Shown: positions 7,461-14,740, numbered from the stretch's first letter. The stretch is 17,457 bases of DNA from JBBQER01 sp052148155 (GCA_052148155.1 JBKQIY010000035.1:1-17457); one strand, 5' to 3'. Translations and numbers: made by a program. Notes: generated by a model from the sequence alone, not told the origin.

Positions 7461-7915
7461 CGATGCATGACCGACTCTTGCAGCGCGCCCGGACATGGGC
7501 GGTACGACTTGGACATAACTACGTCGGTTGCGAGCACTTGCTTCTCGTCTTGGTCGAAGACGGCCAGCTCGCCGTCTACGGCGTGACGACCGACGACGTT
7601 GTACGCGAGATTCGCACGCAGGTCACGAACTGGGTGAGCGAAGCCGACGCTCTTCGAGCCGTTGGCCTGGATCCGACGACGATCAAGCAGACAGCACATG
7701 ACGCGTTCGGTTCTGAGGTACGAATCCAAGGCCTTGACCGTTATCCATTCCTGTCCCTGACGCCACGCGCGAACCAGGTGCTCGAATACGCTTCGACTGA
7801 CGACGACGTGCTTTATGTCCTTCTGCGCGAAGACGCGAACCTCGGCGTCCTGATCCTGGAACGGCTCGGTGTGCCCGTCGAGCAACTCGCCGAGTCGCTT
7901 CGCTCGACGGGATAG
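7457..7915 (+). CDS. stand-alone Clp N-terminal domain protein
   Basis: The 152-residue protein consists only of a double Clp repeat (Clp_N), as found at the N-terminus of ClpA/ClpC ATPases. Repeat 1 is about 3-50 (RARTWAVRLGHNYVGCEHLLLVL, key GHxYxGxEHLLL). Repeat 2 is about 90-150 (LTPRANQVLEYA, then DDVLYVLLRED and VLILERLGV). No AAA+ Walker motifs follow, so it cannot itself unfold proteins. In Clp ATPases this domain binds adaptors or substrates, so here it may sense a ligand or bridge the HTH partner to the Clp protease. Translation starts at GTG 7457 (overlap GTGA with the HTH gene) or ATG 7463. A hairpin follows 12 bases after the stop. Confidence 0.8.
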   Translation: MTMHDRLLQRARTWAVRLGHNYVGCEHLLLVLVEDGQLAVYGVTTDDVVREIRTQVTNWVSEADALRAVGLDPTTIKQTAHDAFGSEVRIQGLDRYPFLSLTPRANQVLEYASTDDDVLYVLLREDANLGVLILERLGVPVEQLAESLRSTG

Positions 7916-7927
7916 GACAGCGACCGA

Positions 7928-7963
7928 GTGCCAATCAGAGTCCTCTAAGCTAAGACTCGGCAC
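7928..7963 (+). terminator. hairpin downstream of the HTH-Clp N module
   Basis: Two nested stems are visible: GTGCC (7928-7932) with GGCAC (7959-7963), and GAGTC (7938-7942) with GACTC (7954-7958). They lie 12 bases after the Clp N-domain stop. There is no T-run. This probably closes the two-gene transcript. Confidence 0.35.
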
Positions 7964-8093
7964 CAGCCCGCGACGTCAGCGCGCCCGAACCGCTCATGAC
8001 TCGCGTCAGCGGCACGCGTTCCATCTGGCCTGTGCGCCGCCGCCTAGCTCGAAGCAGTTGCTTGGGCACGTTCGACTGTTTTTGTGAGCGGAT

Positions 8094-8330
8094 CTAGACC
8101 TCGGCTGCCCGGCGCTTCATCGAGACCTCGTCCGCTTGGAAGCAAAGCGTGCGCTCCAGCACGACGTTTCGAGCCTCGGCGAGAAAGGTCGTGAACTCCG
8201 CTTCATCGCCAATCGCGGCCGCCCCGCGTCTGGCAGCTCGAACTCGACCTCCAGTTCGAGCCTTTCTACGCACCACTCCCTCGCCCTGACCCGGTCAGCG
8301 ACGTGCACGCCTCCGGTGATCGAACTTCGC
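8094..8330 (-). pseudogene. frameshifted remnant of an unidentified gene
   Basis: Two minus-strand frames each look protein-like for part of this stretch. From 8330 to about 8228 one frame reads ITGGVHVADRVRAREWCVER then LELEVEFELPDA. From about 8228 to the TAG at 8094-8096 a second frame reads DEAEFTTFLAEARNVVLERT and on to VSMKRRAAEV. Outside those parts each frame turns Arg-rich, as expected out of frame. A single indel near 8228 would join them into one product. No family is recognised. There is no intact start, so it is called a remnant. Confidence 0.35.
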
Positions 8331-8608
8331 CACAGTCTCCACCTCGACCTATCCAACCCTCGCGATGCCGGGTTCTCGCGAACCGCCGACCTCATCGATG
8401 TCCGCCTCGGTGCAATGACGCCACGAGCCCAGATCCACATATCGACGTGTCGCCCTGTCCCCACATGTAACGCCCATAATCCCGAGCGCGACGGTCCCCT
8501 ACCGAGGGGGACACTCGGCGCCGGCAACGAGCATCACATCTGCCTCAACTTCGCGACATCACGCGCCCGACTCGAAGGGATCGCGTATGCCATCGGCGCT
8601 GCCGTGCG
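8331..8608. other. intergenic stretch with one hairpin
   Basis: No convincing gene is present. GTCCCC (8494-8499) and GGGGAC (8507-8512) form a 6-bp stem, roughly 95 bases beyond the stop of the minus-strand SnoaL-like gene. It might serve as its terminator, but there is no T-run. Confidence 0.3.
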
Positions 8609-9022
8609 TCAATGCGTAAGGCCGACGCCGTCCTGGCAGTGCGGTCCGCCCCAGTGCTCGACAATCTGACCGTCGCGCATGCGCAGGATCGCGGTGCCGT
8701 TGATCTCCACTGGCTCACCGGACGGTTCCGCGTCATAGAACGAGGTTCCGGTATGTGTCCCGCGAACGGTCCAGTTGGAAACGATGAGATCGCCTGACTC
8801 GATGAGCAGGTTGACCGAGAAGACCATGTCAGGGAACGCGTTGCGAACCTGCGTCCACCACTCGAGTTCTTGACCGCGCACGTCGGAACCGACCAGCGCG
8901 GGATTGACACGCTCGGTTACGTGGCTGACGAAGTCCGAAGACCAATACTCGAACACCGCGTCACGGTCGCCGCGCTCCATCGCCGCGCTGTATGCACCCA
9001 GGACCCGAAGATTCTCTGACAT
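8609..9022 (-). CDS. SnoaL-like / ester cyclase family protein
   Basis: This 137-residue protein of the SnoaL-like polyketide cyclase (NTF2-like cone) superfamily starts at ATG 9022 with AGGA seven bases upstream. An N-terminal helix (LRVLGAYSAAMERGDRDAVF) is followed by YWSSDFVSHV, WWTQVRNAFPDMVFSVN, LIVSNWTVRGTHTG, VEINGTAILRMRDGQIVEHW and a final Trp/His-rich tip. This is the standard order of helices and strands. Members cyclise or isomerise small hydrophobic molecules, or have unknown roles; the substrate cannot be inferred. It stands alone, 296 bases from the ABC permease gene on the same strand. Confidence 0.8.
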   Translation of the reverse strand: MSENLRVLGAYSAAMERGDRDAVFEYWSSDFVSHVTERVNPALVGSDVRGQELEWWTQVRNAFPDMVFSVNLLIESGDLIVSNWTVRGTHTGTSFYDAEPSGEPVEINGTAILRMRDGQIVEHWGGPHCQDGVGLTH

Positions 9023-9318
9023 GACACCATCCTGCCCGACCAAGGAGCCGAACAACACCGCCGGCGCCAAAACACACAGTCGCGACCCTCCGAAGCAAGC
9101 CCGGACCCTTCCCGGTCGAGCGCCGGTACAACACGGACGCGGGCCGTCCGCCCAGCAGCCCCTTGGGGTCCGGCTCCAGCTTCAGAATAACGACGCTCGC
9201 CGCGCGACGCCCCCCTGATCGCGGGCAGCGGTGCCCCGGATTGCCGGCTCCCTGCGCGCAGCATCGAATACGCGAGTGTGTCTCTGGGAGGCACGCCGCA
9301 TGGAGGGATGTTTGGCCG
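9023..9318. other. intergenic, nothing recognised
   Basis: This lies between the ABC permease stop and the SnoaL-like gene on the minus strand. A minus-strand frame here contains a protein-like stretch (SVVILKLEPDPKGLLGGRPA) but has no domain or start context. It may be chance or a remnant. Confidence 0.25.
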
Positions 9319-9951
9319 TTAGTTGCGTCGATCTGCGAGCGCGCTGGCCGCGGCCACTGCAGCGAGTGCGACGACACCTCCGGCGGCCGCGAGTGCGATG
9401 ACGCCGGCGGTTCGGCCGTTGTTCAGTGCGCGGAGGACTCCCTGGACAGGCGGCAGGAGGATTGTCCCAACGAGCGCCGCGACCGCGACGAGGAGTGTGA
9501 CACCGACGTGGCGTAGGACGGGCCGGTGCAACAGCGTTCCGATGCCAACGCCGATCGCAGTGGCGGCGAGCTGCAAGAGCACGCATGCGCCCACGACGAC
9601 GATCTCGGCGGTGGGTCGCGTCGGTTTGCTCGACGCCACCAGACACGCGAGCGTGCCAGCGGCGCTTATCGTGTTGGCGGCGACGTAGGCGGAGATCGCA
9701 CGCGAACGGTGGAGTCGGGCGGGGGAACCGATGGCGGCCGCGAGCAGTTCGCGATGACCGTCGTCGTCGACGTTGCCGATCGCGACAGTGAGCCAGCAGC
9801 TCACGGCAACCAGCAGCAGAAACATGTTCCCGGCGTTCGTGAGGGCCGGACCCGGAGCGCTGAGGCTCGCCAGGATCCAGATCATGAGCATGAGAGCCGG
9901 GCCGAGCCAGCGCATGGAGCGACCGGCGAGCCGGAGGTTGAGCGCGATCAT
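9319..9951 (-). CDS. ABC exporter membrane subunit (ABC-2-like)
   Basis: This 210-residue integral membrane protein has about six helices (roughly 16-32, 42-59, 87-105, 115-140, 148-166, 182-205). The charged cytoplasmic loop between helices 2 and 3 (GNVDDDGHRELLAAAIGSPA) resembles the coupling region of ABC-2-type permeases. Its ATG overlaps the ATPase stop as ATGA (9948-9951), so the two subunits are translationally coupled and almost certainly form one transporter, probably with two copies of each. The cargo is unknown. Size and helix number resemble CcmB-type permeases, but no CcmB motif is evident. Confidence 0.75.
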   Translation of the reverse strand: MIALNLRLAGRSMRWLGPALMLMIWILASLSAPGPALTNAGNMFLLLVAVSCWLTVAIGNVDDDGHRELLAAAIGSPARLHRSRAISAYVAANTISAAGTLACLVASSKPTRPTAEIVVVGACVLLQLAATAIGVGIGTLLHRPVLRHVGVTLLVAVAALVGTILLPPVQGVLRALNNGRTAGVIALAAAGGVVALAAVAAASALADRRN

Positions 9952-10661
9952 TCGCGCTCCACGATGTACAGGAACCCGAGTGCCTCAGCACCCTTGGTGA
10001 GCTCACTGAGCGCGTGAGCCGGTCCTCGCAAACTGACCGTTACCTCACCACCAGACACAGGCTCAACGACTAATCGGCCGCGACGCACCGACACCAGTCG
10101 ATCTGCGCCGACCATCCGCTGGGTCTGTTGTTCGGCAAATAAGACGCTGGCGCACCGGCCGCGGGCCTCGACCATCAGTTCAACCAGGCCCGCCGCGCCG
10201 CGACTGTCGAGTCCTTCGGTGGCCTCGTCGATGACGATCAGGTCGGCGAGGCTGCTGAAGGCGTCGGCGAGCAACATCTTGCGCAGATTGCCGAACGAAA
10301 GCTCGCGGCAGGGCCGATCCAGCGCGCCGTCGAACCCAAGCTGCTCCAAGACGCCGCTCGGTGGGACGCGCCGCGCACGGCGCACACCGGCCAACCACAC
10401 ACCCGCCTGCAACAGCGGCGGATCAACCGCCGCGGGAACATACGCGAGTGTCGGCTGCCCGATCCGACGCCCTCTCGCTGGGCGCAACATGTTCGCGGCC
10501 ACCCGCAACAAGGTCGTCTTGCCTGCGCCATTCGGACCGGACACCCCGATGATCTCGCCCCGCGCGATAACCAGATCCGCACCACTCAGTACATCTCGCC
10601 TACCAAACCGGACCGTCACCGCATCGAGTTCGAGCAGGGAATCGCGACCCGCCACGCTCAC
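9948..10661 (-). CDS. ABC transporter ATP-binding protein
   Basis: This 237-residue nucleotide-binding subunit shows Walker A GPNGAGKTT (42-50), a divergent Q-loop area (LAYVPAAVD, no Gln), the signature LSFGN (121-125) instead of LSGGQ, and Walker B LIVIDE (141-146) with catalytic Glu146. A D-loop (EGLD) follows. The switch position reads FAEQQTQ where a His is usual. Walker A and B are intact, so ATP binding should be retained. Loss of the Q-loop Gln and switch His is unusual and may mean altered or slow hydrolysis. Start GTG 10661; a second GTG lies two codons in. It is coupled to the membrane subunit by a four-base overlap and probably powers export of an unidentified substrate. Confidence 0.85.
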   Translation of the reverse strand: MSVAGRDSLLELDAVTVRFGRRDVLSGADLVIARGEIIGVSGPNGAGKTTLLRVAANMLRPARGRRIGQPTLAYVPAAVDPPLLQAGVWLAGVRRARRVPPSGVLEQLGFDGALDRPCRELSFGNLRKMLLADAFSSLADLIVIDEATEGLDSRGAAGLVELMVEARGRCASVLFAEQQTQRMVGADRLVSVRRGRLVVEPVSGGEVTVSLRGPAHALSELTKGAEALGFLYIVERE

Positions 10662-10780
10662 ACTCGCTGGCCCGCCGACAACATCGCCACTCGCACAGCC
10701 TGCCCCACCGACAGTCGCGACGCCCTACACAAGCGAGCGCGACCCGAACGCCCGGCCTGCGCCCACCAGAAGCGTCCGAG

Positions 10781-10950
10781 TCAAGCCCGCCCGCCCCGGC
10801 TGCTGGGGGCCGGAATGACGAGAGGCCCCTGTCCCAAATCCTTGGCCCATAACCACGACGCCTGACTGTCGTAGATCGCGGCACTGCTGCGTTGGCGATG
10901 CGGTCCACGTCCTCATGCCATGCTTCGTTCGAACGTCGATGAGACCCGGT
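10781..10950 (-). pseudogene. short frameshifted coding remnant
   Basis: One minus-strand frame reads SNEAWHEDVDRIANAA. Shortly after, another reads AAIYDSQASWLWAKDLGQGP then LVIPAPSSRGGRA, stopping at TGA 10783-10781. Both parts look like ordinary protein, and the other frames over them do not. The two would join with one indel. No start and no family are recognised. It lies upstream of the ABC operon on the same strand, separated from it by about 120 bases. Confidence 0.3.
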
Positions 10951-10994
10951 CGCGTATCTTTCATACGTCCTTTGCACTCTTCAGCGCATCTCGC

Positions 10995-11020
10995 GGTCCC
11001 GGCCGGTTGCGCCCGGGATC
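10995..11020 (-). terminator. hairpin downstream of the methyltransferase
   Basis: GGTCCCGG (10995-11002) pairs with CCGGGATC (11013-11020): eight pairs with one G-T wobble around a ten-base loop. It lies about 90 bases beyond the methyltransferase stop. There is no T-run, as is common in high-GC actinobacteria. Confidence 0.35.
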
Positions 11021-11108
11021 ACGACACTGGTGCGCCTGGCCTCAGCGCGAACTTTCGCGGCGTGTGCCGCATCGAATACGCCATGCGCTAACGCTCCACG
11101 CCGTGCCG

Positions 11109-11777
11109 TCAGCGACGGCGGGCGCGCAGGACGACGTCGGCGATGTGTGCGGTGCCGGGCGGGGGGTCAATGCGTGGCCGGACTGCGTGCCGCTCGACCG
11201 TGAAGTCGTTGCCGAGTAGCCGGCCGAGTTCATCGACACCGACGTAGTCCGACGGATCGACACCCCGCGACTTCATGTGCTTGTGGTGCTCGTCGTCGAG
11301 GTCGTGGTAGACGGCGAGGAGCAACCCGCCAGGGCTGACCGCGTCGAGCAATGTCCGCACGGCGGCCTCGCCGGCAGCCTTAGGCAGCGCCGGGTACTGC
11401 AACGACACAAGGTCGAACGAGCGCGCCGGGAGTCGTGTCTGCAACGCGTCCCCGCTGAGCCACTCGACTATCACGCCGGCCAGCTCAGCCGCCTCGCGCG
11501 CCCGACGTACGGCGACTGTGGAAATATCGATCCCAGTAACCGCCCAGCCGCGTCGAGCGAGCCAGATGGCGTCGGCGCCTTCGCCGCAGCCGACGTCGAG
11601 CGCCCGACCAGGGGTGAGGTCTTCGAGCTCGGTAACGAGCCGTCCGTTCGGTCGCCCACTCCACATCACCTCGGCGCGCTCGCTGTACCTCGCGTCCCAC
11701 TCGACGGCCTGCGCGGACGCTTCGAACCGCTCCTCGCCGTCTTCGTCCTCGCGCACGGTCGCACCATAGATCGCCAT
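11109..11777 (-). CDS. class I SAM-dependent methyltransferase
   Basis: This 222-residue Rossmann-fold methyltransferase carries the N-terminal EWDARYSER-x-x-x-WSGRPN block typical of an actinobacterial TehB-like subgroup. Motif I is LDVGCGEGADAIWLA (G-C-G-E-G loop binding S-adenosylmethionine), post-I acidic residue in TGIDIS, motif II region SFDLVSLQYPAL, and motif III SPGGLLLAVYHDL. The C-terminus holds FTVERHAVRPR and a final strand. The acceptor is unknown; small-molecule or metalloid detoxification is possible for the group but not shown here. ATG 11777 has no clear SD; GTG 11795 is an alternative. The frame runs upstream over a decayed gene (11788-12010). Confidence 0.83.
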   Translation of the reverse strand: MAIYGATVREDEDGEERFEASAQAVEWDARYSERAEVMWSGRPNGRLVTELEDLTPGRALDVGCGEGADAIWLARRGWAVTGIDISTVAVRRAREAAELAGVIVEWLSGDALQTRLPARSFDLVSLQYPALPKAAGEAAVRTLLDAVSPGGLLLAVYHDLDDEHHKHMKSRGVDPSDYVGVDELGRLLGNDFTVERHAVRPRIDPPPGTAHIADVVLRARRR

Positions 11778-11787
11778 CCGAATCGCG

Positions 11788-12010
11788 CTATTCACGGGGC
11801 ACCGTCCGAATATGGTCTGAACAAACAGCCAGCGAGGGGCGCCCGACGCCGGCTGGCACGCGACGGCGACGATCGACGTCGATGTAATCCTCTTTCGGAT
11901 CGGTGCAGATGTATCTGCCGGATCTGTCGCCAGTACTCCTCGAAGCCAGGGACATCGTTGTCCGACGCGGCACGAACCACCTGTCGCACGAATTGTTCCC
12001 GATGCGGGCG
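11788..12010 (-). pseudogene. frameshifted remnant upstream of the methyltransferase
   Basis: Near 12010-11900 one minus-strand frame reads HREQFVRQVVRAASDNDVPG then FEEYWRQIRQ. Immediately after, a second frame reads RYICTDPKEDYIDVDRRRR then VPAGVGRPSLAVCSDHIRT, stopping at TAG 11790-11788. Each is protein-like only over its own part, so a single indel has probably split one gene of about 75-80 codons or more. No family is recognised. It sits directly before the methyltransferase start and abuts the SDR remnant on the other strand. Confidence 0.4.
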
Positions 12011-12413
12011 GCGGATCCATCGTGAACATCTCGATCGTCGATCGAAGGCGTATTCGTCACGCCCGGCGTGGCAGCGTCCTCGGCGTCAAAGTTCGCGGTC
12101 CGAGGACTCACCAAGACCGCCGCGCGCGAGCTCGGCCGCTCCGGAATTCCCTGTCAACGACGTTTGTCCGGTGGCCGCAACCCGGACGTGGCGATGGAGG
12201 CACTGCGCCGACTTCGATCTACAGGCGCGCGGCCACCAAGTGGTCTGGGCGACAGCGGCCGCCACCGAATTCCGCTCGAGCCGCTGAGGTCGCCTGAATG
12301 ACGTTGCGTTCGTCGCATCGGATGGAAGCGGGTTCGTCAGTGGTGCCAGCTTCATGGTCGTCGACGGCGCCATAAGTGCCAGCATGATCGTGCAGGGCCA
12401 ACACCGCAGGTAA
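12004..12413 (+). pseudogene. decayed short-chain dehydrogenase/reductase (SDR)
   Basis: Three frames carry consecutive pieces of the C-terminal half of a classical SDR. At 12004-12033 is AGGGSIVNIS (the conserved N-I-S strand before the active site). At 12035 to about 12150 is SSIEGVFVTPGVAA then SSASKFAVRGLTKTAARELG, the YxxxK helix. At 12288-12413 is NDVAFVASDGSGFVSGASFM then VVDGA, the family's C-terminal strand. The first frame change coincides with an extra ATCG at about 12034-12037. The catalytic Tyr is Ser here (SSASK; TAC to TCC would suffice). The Rossmann GxxxGxG half is absent. The region between the last two pieces is scrambled. It cannot make an active enzyme. Confidence 0.8.
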
Positions 12414-12663
12414 GGGTGGCTGTTCGATCCGGTCGGCACGCCAATGTCGGGCCGGCCTTGCCCGTTCGCGCGTTATGGTCCGGCCCGGGCACTTCGTACG
12501 AGTACGTACGGCTCGTCCGAGACGGCAGCATGCAGGACGTGGTGGCACCCAGCGCGGAAGGATGCAAGCGCCCTTGTACGAATGAGAGGTTCGTGGTCCG
12601 ATTACGTGATTACTGTTAGAAGTTGTCGTTCCGTTGTCTGGTGGCCGAAGGAGAAGGACGCAC
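12414..12663. other. upstream region of the cupredoxin gene
   Basis: No gene is seen. The stretch is notable for the TACG-rich palindromic area around 12494-12510 (CGTACG, then TACGTACG). At its end is a strong SD (AAGGAG at 12648-12653, followed by a second AAGGA) just before GTG 12664. Confidence 0.35.
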
Positions 12664-13881
12664 GTGAGGTCTCTTGGTCGTGCTCGTATTGCATTGCTCG
12701 CATCGGTCGTGCTCGTGAGTGGTGTGCTCATGGTTCCCGCAATGACGGACGTCGCGCACGCCGCGGTTCAGACGGTCGCAATCGCAATCGACCACACGCC
12801 GCCATCGGGTCACGATTTCGAGTACGTGGACTTCTTCCCACGTACGGGTGTCAAGATCCACTCCGGTGATGTGATCGACTTCGGTTGGGCGTCATCTCCC
12901 GACGGTTTCCACACCGCAACATTGTTGAAGACCGGCCAGACACCTGCCCAGGCGTGGGCCGCGCACCCTCTGGCCGTGCCGGACGCCGACGACGGTGCGT
13001 CGCAGCTGCAGTTGAATCCTGCGATTACGAACCCCACCTTCCCGCCGGCGGGGAGTGGCGCACCGGGCGCGTGCGGCAGCGTGGCAAAGCCGTGCGTGTA
13101 CAACGGTTCCGCAGAGTTGAACTCAGGCGCGAACGGTTCCGACGGTGTGACCCACTTCTTCGTGAAGGTGAACGTGCCGGCCGGCACGACCGTAAACGTT
13201 GTGTGCTTGGTCCACCCGGGTATGACCGGATCTTTCGACGTCGTCGGGTCGGGCACTGCCGCCAGCACACCGGCTGCGTTGGCGTCGGCGACTGCGTCGC
13301 AGGCGTCAGCTGACACCAGCGGTGCGCTCGCCGCAGAGGCGGCGGCGTCGACCCCGCAGGTGAGCACCAACGCGGACGGGACACACACCGTGACCCTGAC
13401 CGCGGGCACCGCGACCGACCATGTCGAGGTGGTCGAGATGCTCCCGAGCGCCGAGACGATCACCGCGGGCGACACCGTTCGATGGGTGACCAGGACCATC
13501 AAAGAGATCCACACCGTCACGTTCCCCCAGGGGAACAACCCGTTGACCAATCCAGTTCCGAGTTACTGCGAAGGCACTCCCGACGTGCTCTACAACGGGC
13601 CGCCATCAGCCACGGCGTGCGGGGGGGATCCGTCAAAGTTGGAGACCCACGTGGACCCGGCGCCTGTGGGGTCGACCGTGATTGCGAGTCCCGTGACCGT
13701 CGCGTCCTCGGGCCTGATCAGTAATCCACCGTCCCCATTCGCTCGCGGCTATTCGTTCACGTTCCCGAACGCTGGCACCTACACCTACCAGTGCGAGATT
13801 CATGAACACATGACGGGAACGCTCACCGTGCTTGCGAAAGCGGCGACGGCGGTGACGACCACGCCAACCTTGACCGGATAG
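12664..13881 (+). CDS. secreted protein with two cupredoxin domains
   Basis: The 405-residue product begins at GTG 12664, placed correctly after AAGGAGAAGGA. A Sec signal (RSLGRARIALLASVVLVSGV) ends near AHA-AV (33/34). Domain 1 (about 34-195) has likely type-1 copper ligands His83 (DGFHTATLL) and Cys181, His184, Met187 (VCLVHPGM). Domain 2 (about 235-390) repeats this with His283 (EIHTVTF) and Cys377, His380, Met383 (QCEIHEHM). An Ala/Ser/Thr-rich linker joins them. Such domains carry electrons or store copper outside the cell. No multicopper-oxidase trinuclear motif (HxH pairs) is present, so an oxidase is unlikely. No C-terminal anchor is seen. An L,D-transpeptidase gene follows 40 bases later. 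Confidence 0.85.
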   Translation: MRSLGRARIALLASVVLVSGVLMVPAMTDVAHAAVQTVAIAIDHTPPSGHDFEYVDFFPRTGVKIHSGDVIDFGWASSPDGFHTATLLKTGQTPAQAWAAHPLAVPDADDGASQLQLNPAITNPTFPPAGSGAPGACGSVAKPCVYNGSAELNSGANGSDGVTHFFVKVNVPAGTTVNVVCLVHPGMTGSFDVVGSGTAASTPAALASATASQASADTSGALAAEAAASTPQVSTNADGTHTVTLTAGTATDHVEVVEMLPSAETITAGDTVRWVTRTIKEIHTVTFPQGNNPLTNPVPSYCEGTPDVLYNGPPSATACGGDPSKLETHVDPAPVGSTVIASPVTVASSGLISNPPSPFARGYSFTFPNAGTYTYQCEIHEHMTGTLTVLAKAATAVTTTPTLTG

Positions 13882-13883
13882 CA

Positions 13884-13899
13884 CGACCGGCCGCGGTCG
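13884..13899 (+). terminator. hairpin between cupredoxin and transpeptidase genes
   Basis: CGACCG (13884-13889) and CGGTCG (13894-13899) pair perfectly around GCCG, starting two bases after the cupredoxin stop. It may terminate or attenuate transcription before the transpeptidase gene, or protect the 3' end of the message. No T-run follows. Confidence 0.4.
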
Positions 13900-13921
13900 G
13901 CTCGTATTCCGTATCACCGTC

Positions 13922-14704
13922 GTGTCGCGTCGCGCGGCCATCATGTCGTGTGTGGCTGTCGTCGCCCTCGGCGCGTGCGGCGGCACCCACGCGGCTGACC
14001 GGAAGAACGAAACGTCACCGACGACCGCAGTGTCGGCACGATCTGCGCCGGACACGACGACAACCACAACATTGCCGGCGTACGAATCGGTCACGGCGCA
14101 AGCGATCGTGCCGCGGCTTTCTGTGTTCAACCGACCGAACACGCGGACGCCGGCACGCGTCCTCGACAACCCGTGGCTGGTCGACCCATCGCAACCCGCG
14201 ACAGCGGTGCCGCAAGTCTTCCTCGTCGAAACACGCCGGCGTGACGGATGGGTGCGCATCCTGTTGCCCATTCGGCCGAATGGAACTTCCGGCTGGGTGC
14301 GCGCCGCCGACGTCACGTTGAGCCCAGTTACGTTCAAATTGCGTGTCCAACTCGCCGCCCATCGACTCACTGTGTTCGACCGCGGGATAGTCGTGTACAG
14401 CGGCCCGGTCGCGGACGGCGCGCCGAGCACACCCACCCCGGTCGGTCAGTACTACATCCGAGTGCTGATCAAGGCGCCCGATCCAAACACCGTGTACGGC
14501 CCGTACGCCTACGGCCTGTCCAGCCACTCGGACACACTCACGTCATTTGACGGCGGTGACGCCGAAATCGGCATCCACGGCAACGACGACGCGTCAGTGC
14601 TCGGCGAAAGCGTCACCCATGGATGCATACGCATCGACAACGCAGAAATTACGCGACTTGCCGGCATACTCCCGCTCGGCACACCAGTCGACATCGAACC
14701 CTGA
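13922..14704 (+). CDS. L,D-transpeptidase lipoprotein (YkuD)
   Basis: The 260-residue product is an exported L,D-transpeptidase, which makes 3-3 cross-links in peptidoglycan. A lipoprotein signal with lipobox LGAC (Cys19) is followed by a Thr/Ser-rich linker (about 30-55). An SH3-like segment (about 60-135, ending DGWVRI...SGWVRAADV) precedes the YkuD domain. Catalytic residues are His219 (IHGNDD), His233 and the nucleophile Cys235 in THGCIRIDN, followed by LPLGTPVDI. All active-site residues are intact. GTG 13922 is used; ATG 13943 would leave a signal with no positive charges. It lies 40 bases after the cupredoxin gene with a hairpin between, so shared transcription is possible but not certain. 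Confidence 0.9.
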   Translation: MSRRAAIMSCVAVVALGACGGTHAADRKNETSPTTAVSARSAPDTTTTTTLPAYESVTAQAIVPRLSVFNRPNTRTPARVLDNPWLVDPSQPATAVPQVFLVETRRRDGWVRILLPIRPNGTSGWVRAADVTLSPVTFKLRVQLAAHRLTVFDRGIVVYSGPVADGAPSTPTPVGQYYIRVLIKAPDPNTVYGPYAYGLSSHSDTLTSFDGGDAEIGIHGNDDASVLGESVTHGCIRIDNAEITRLAGILPLGTPVDIEP

Positions 14705-14725
14705 GGACCTGCGCTGCGACGACGT

Positions 14726-14740
14726 CCGTGTGTGTCACGG
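14726..14740 (+). terminator. hairpin after the transpeptidase gene
   Basis: CCGTG (14726-14730) and CACGG (14736-14740) pair around TGTGT, 21 bases beyond the stop codon. It is short and without a T-run; a plausible terminator only by position. Confidence 0.3.

Noticed and set aside
8136..8669. Plus-strand 177-codon frame as a gene
   Set aside because: Its composition is rich in Ser, Thr, Arg and Pro, it has no domain, and it overlaps both the SnoaL-like gene and the minus-strand remnant.
9319..10661. CcmAB haem exporter
   Set aside because: Size and helix count are similar, but no CcmB motif or other cytochrome c maturation genes are nearby; the general ABC exporter call is safer.
12664..13881. 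Multicopper oxidase or copper nitrite reductase
   Set aside because: The His-x-His pairs for a trinuclear or type-2 copper site are absent; only two separate type-1 ligand sets are visible.
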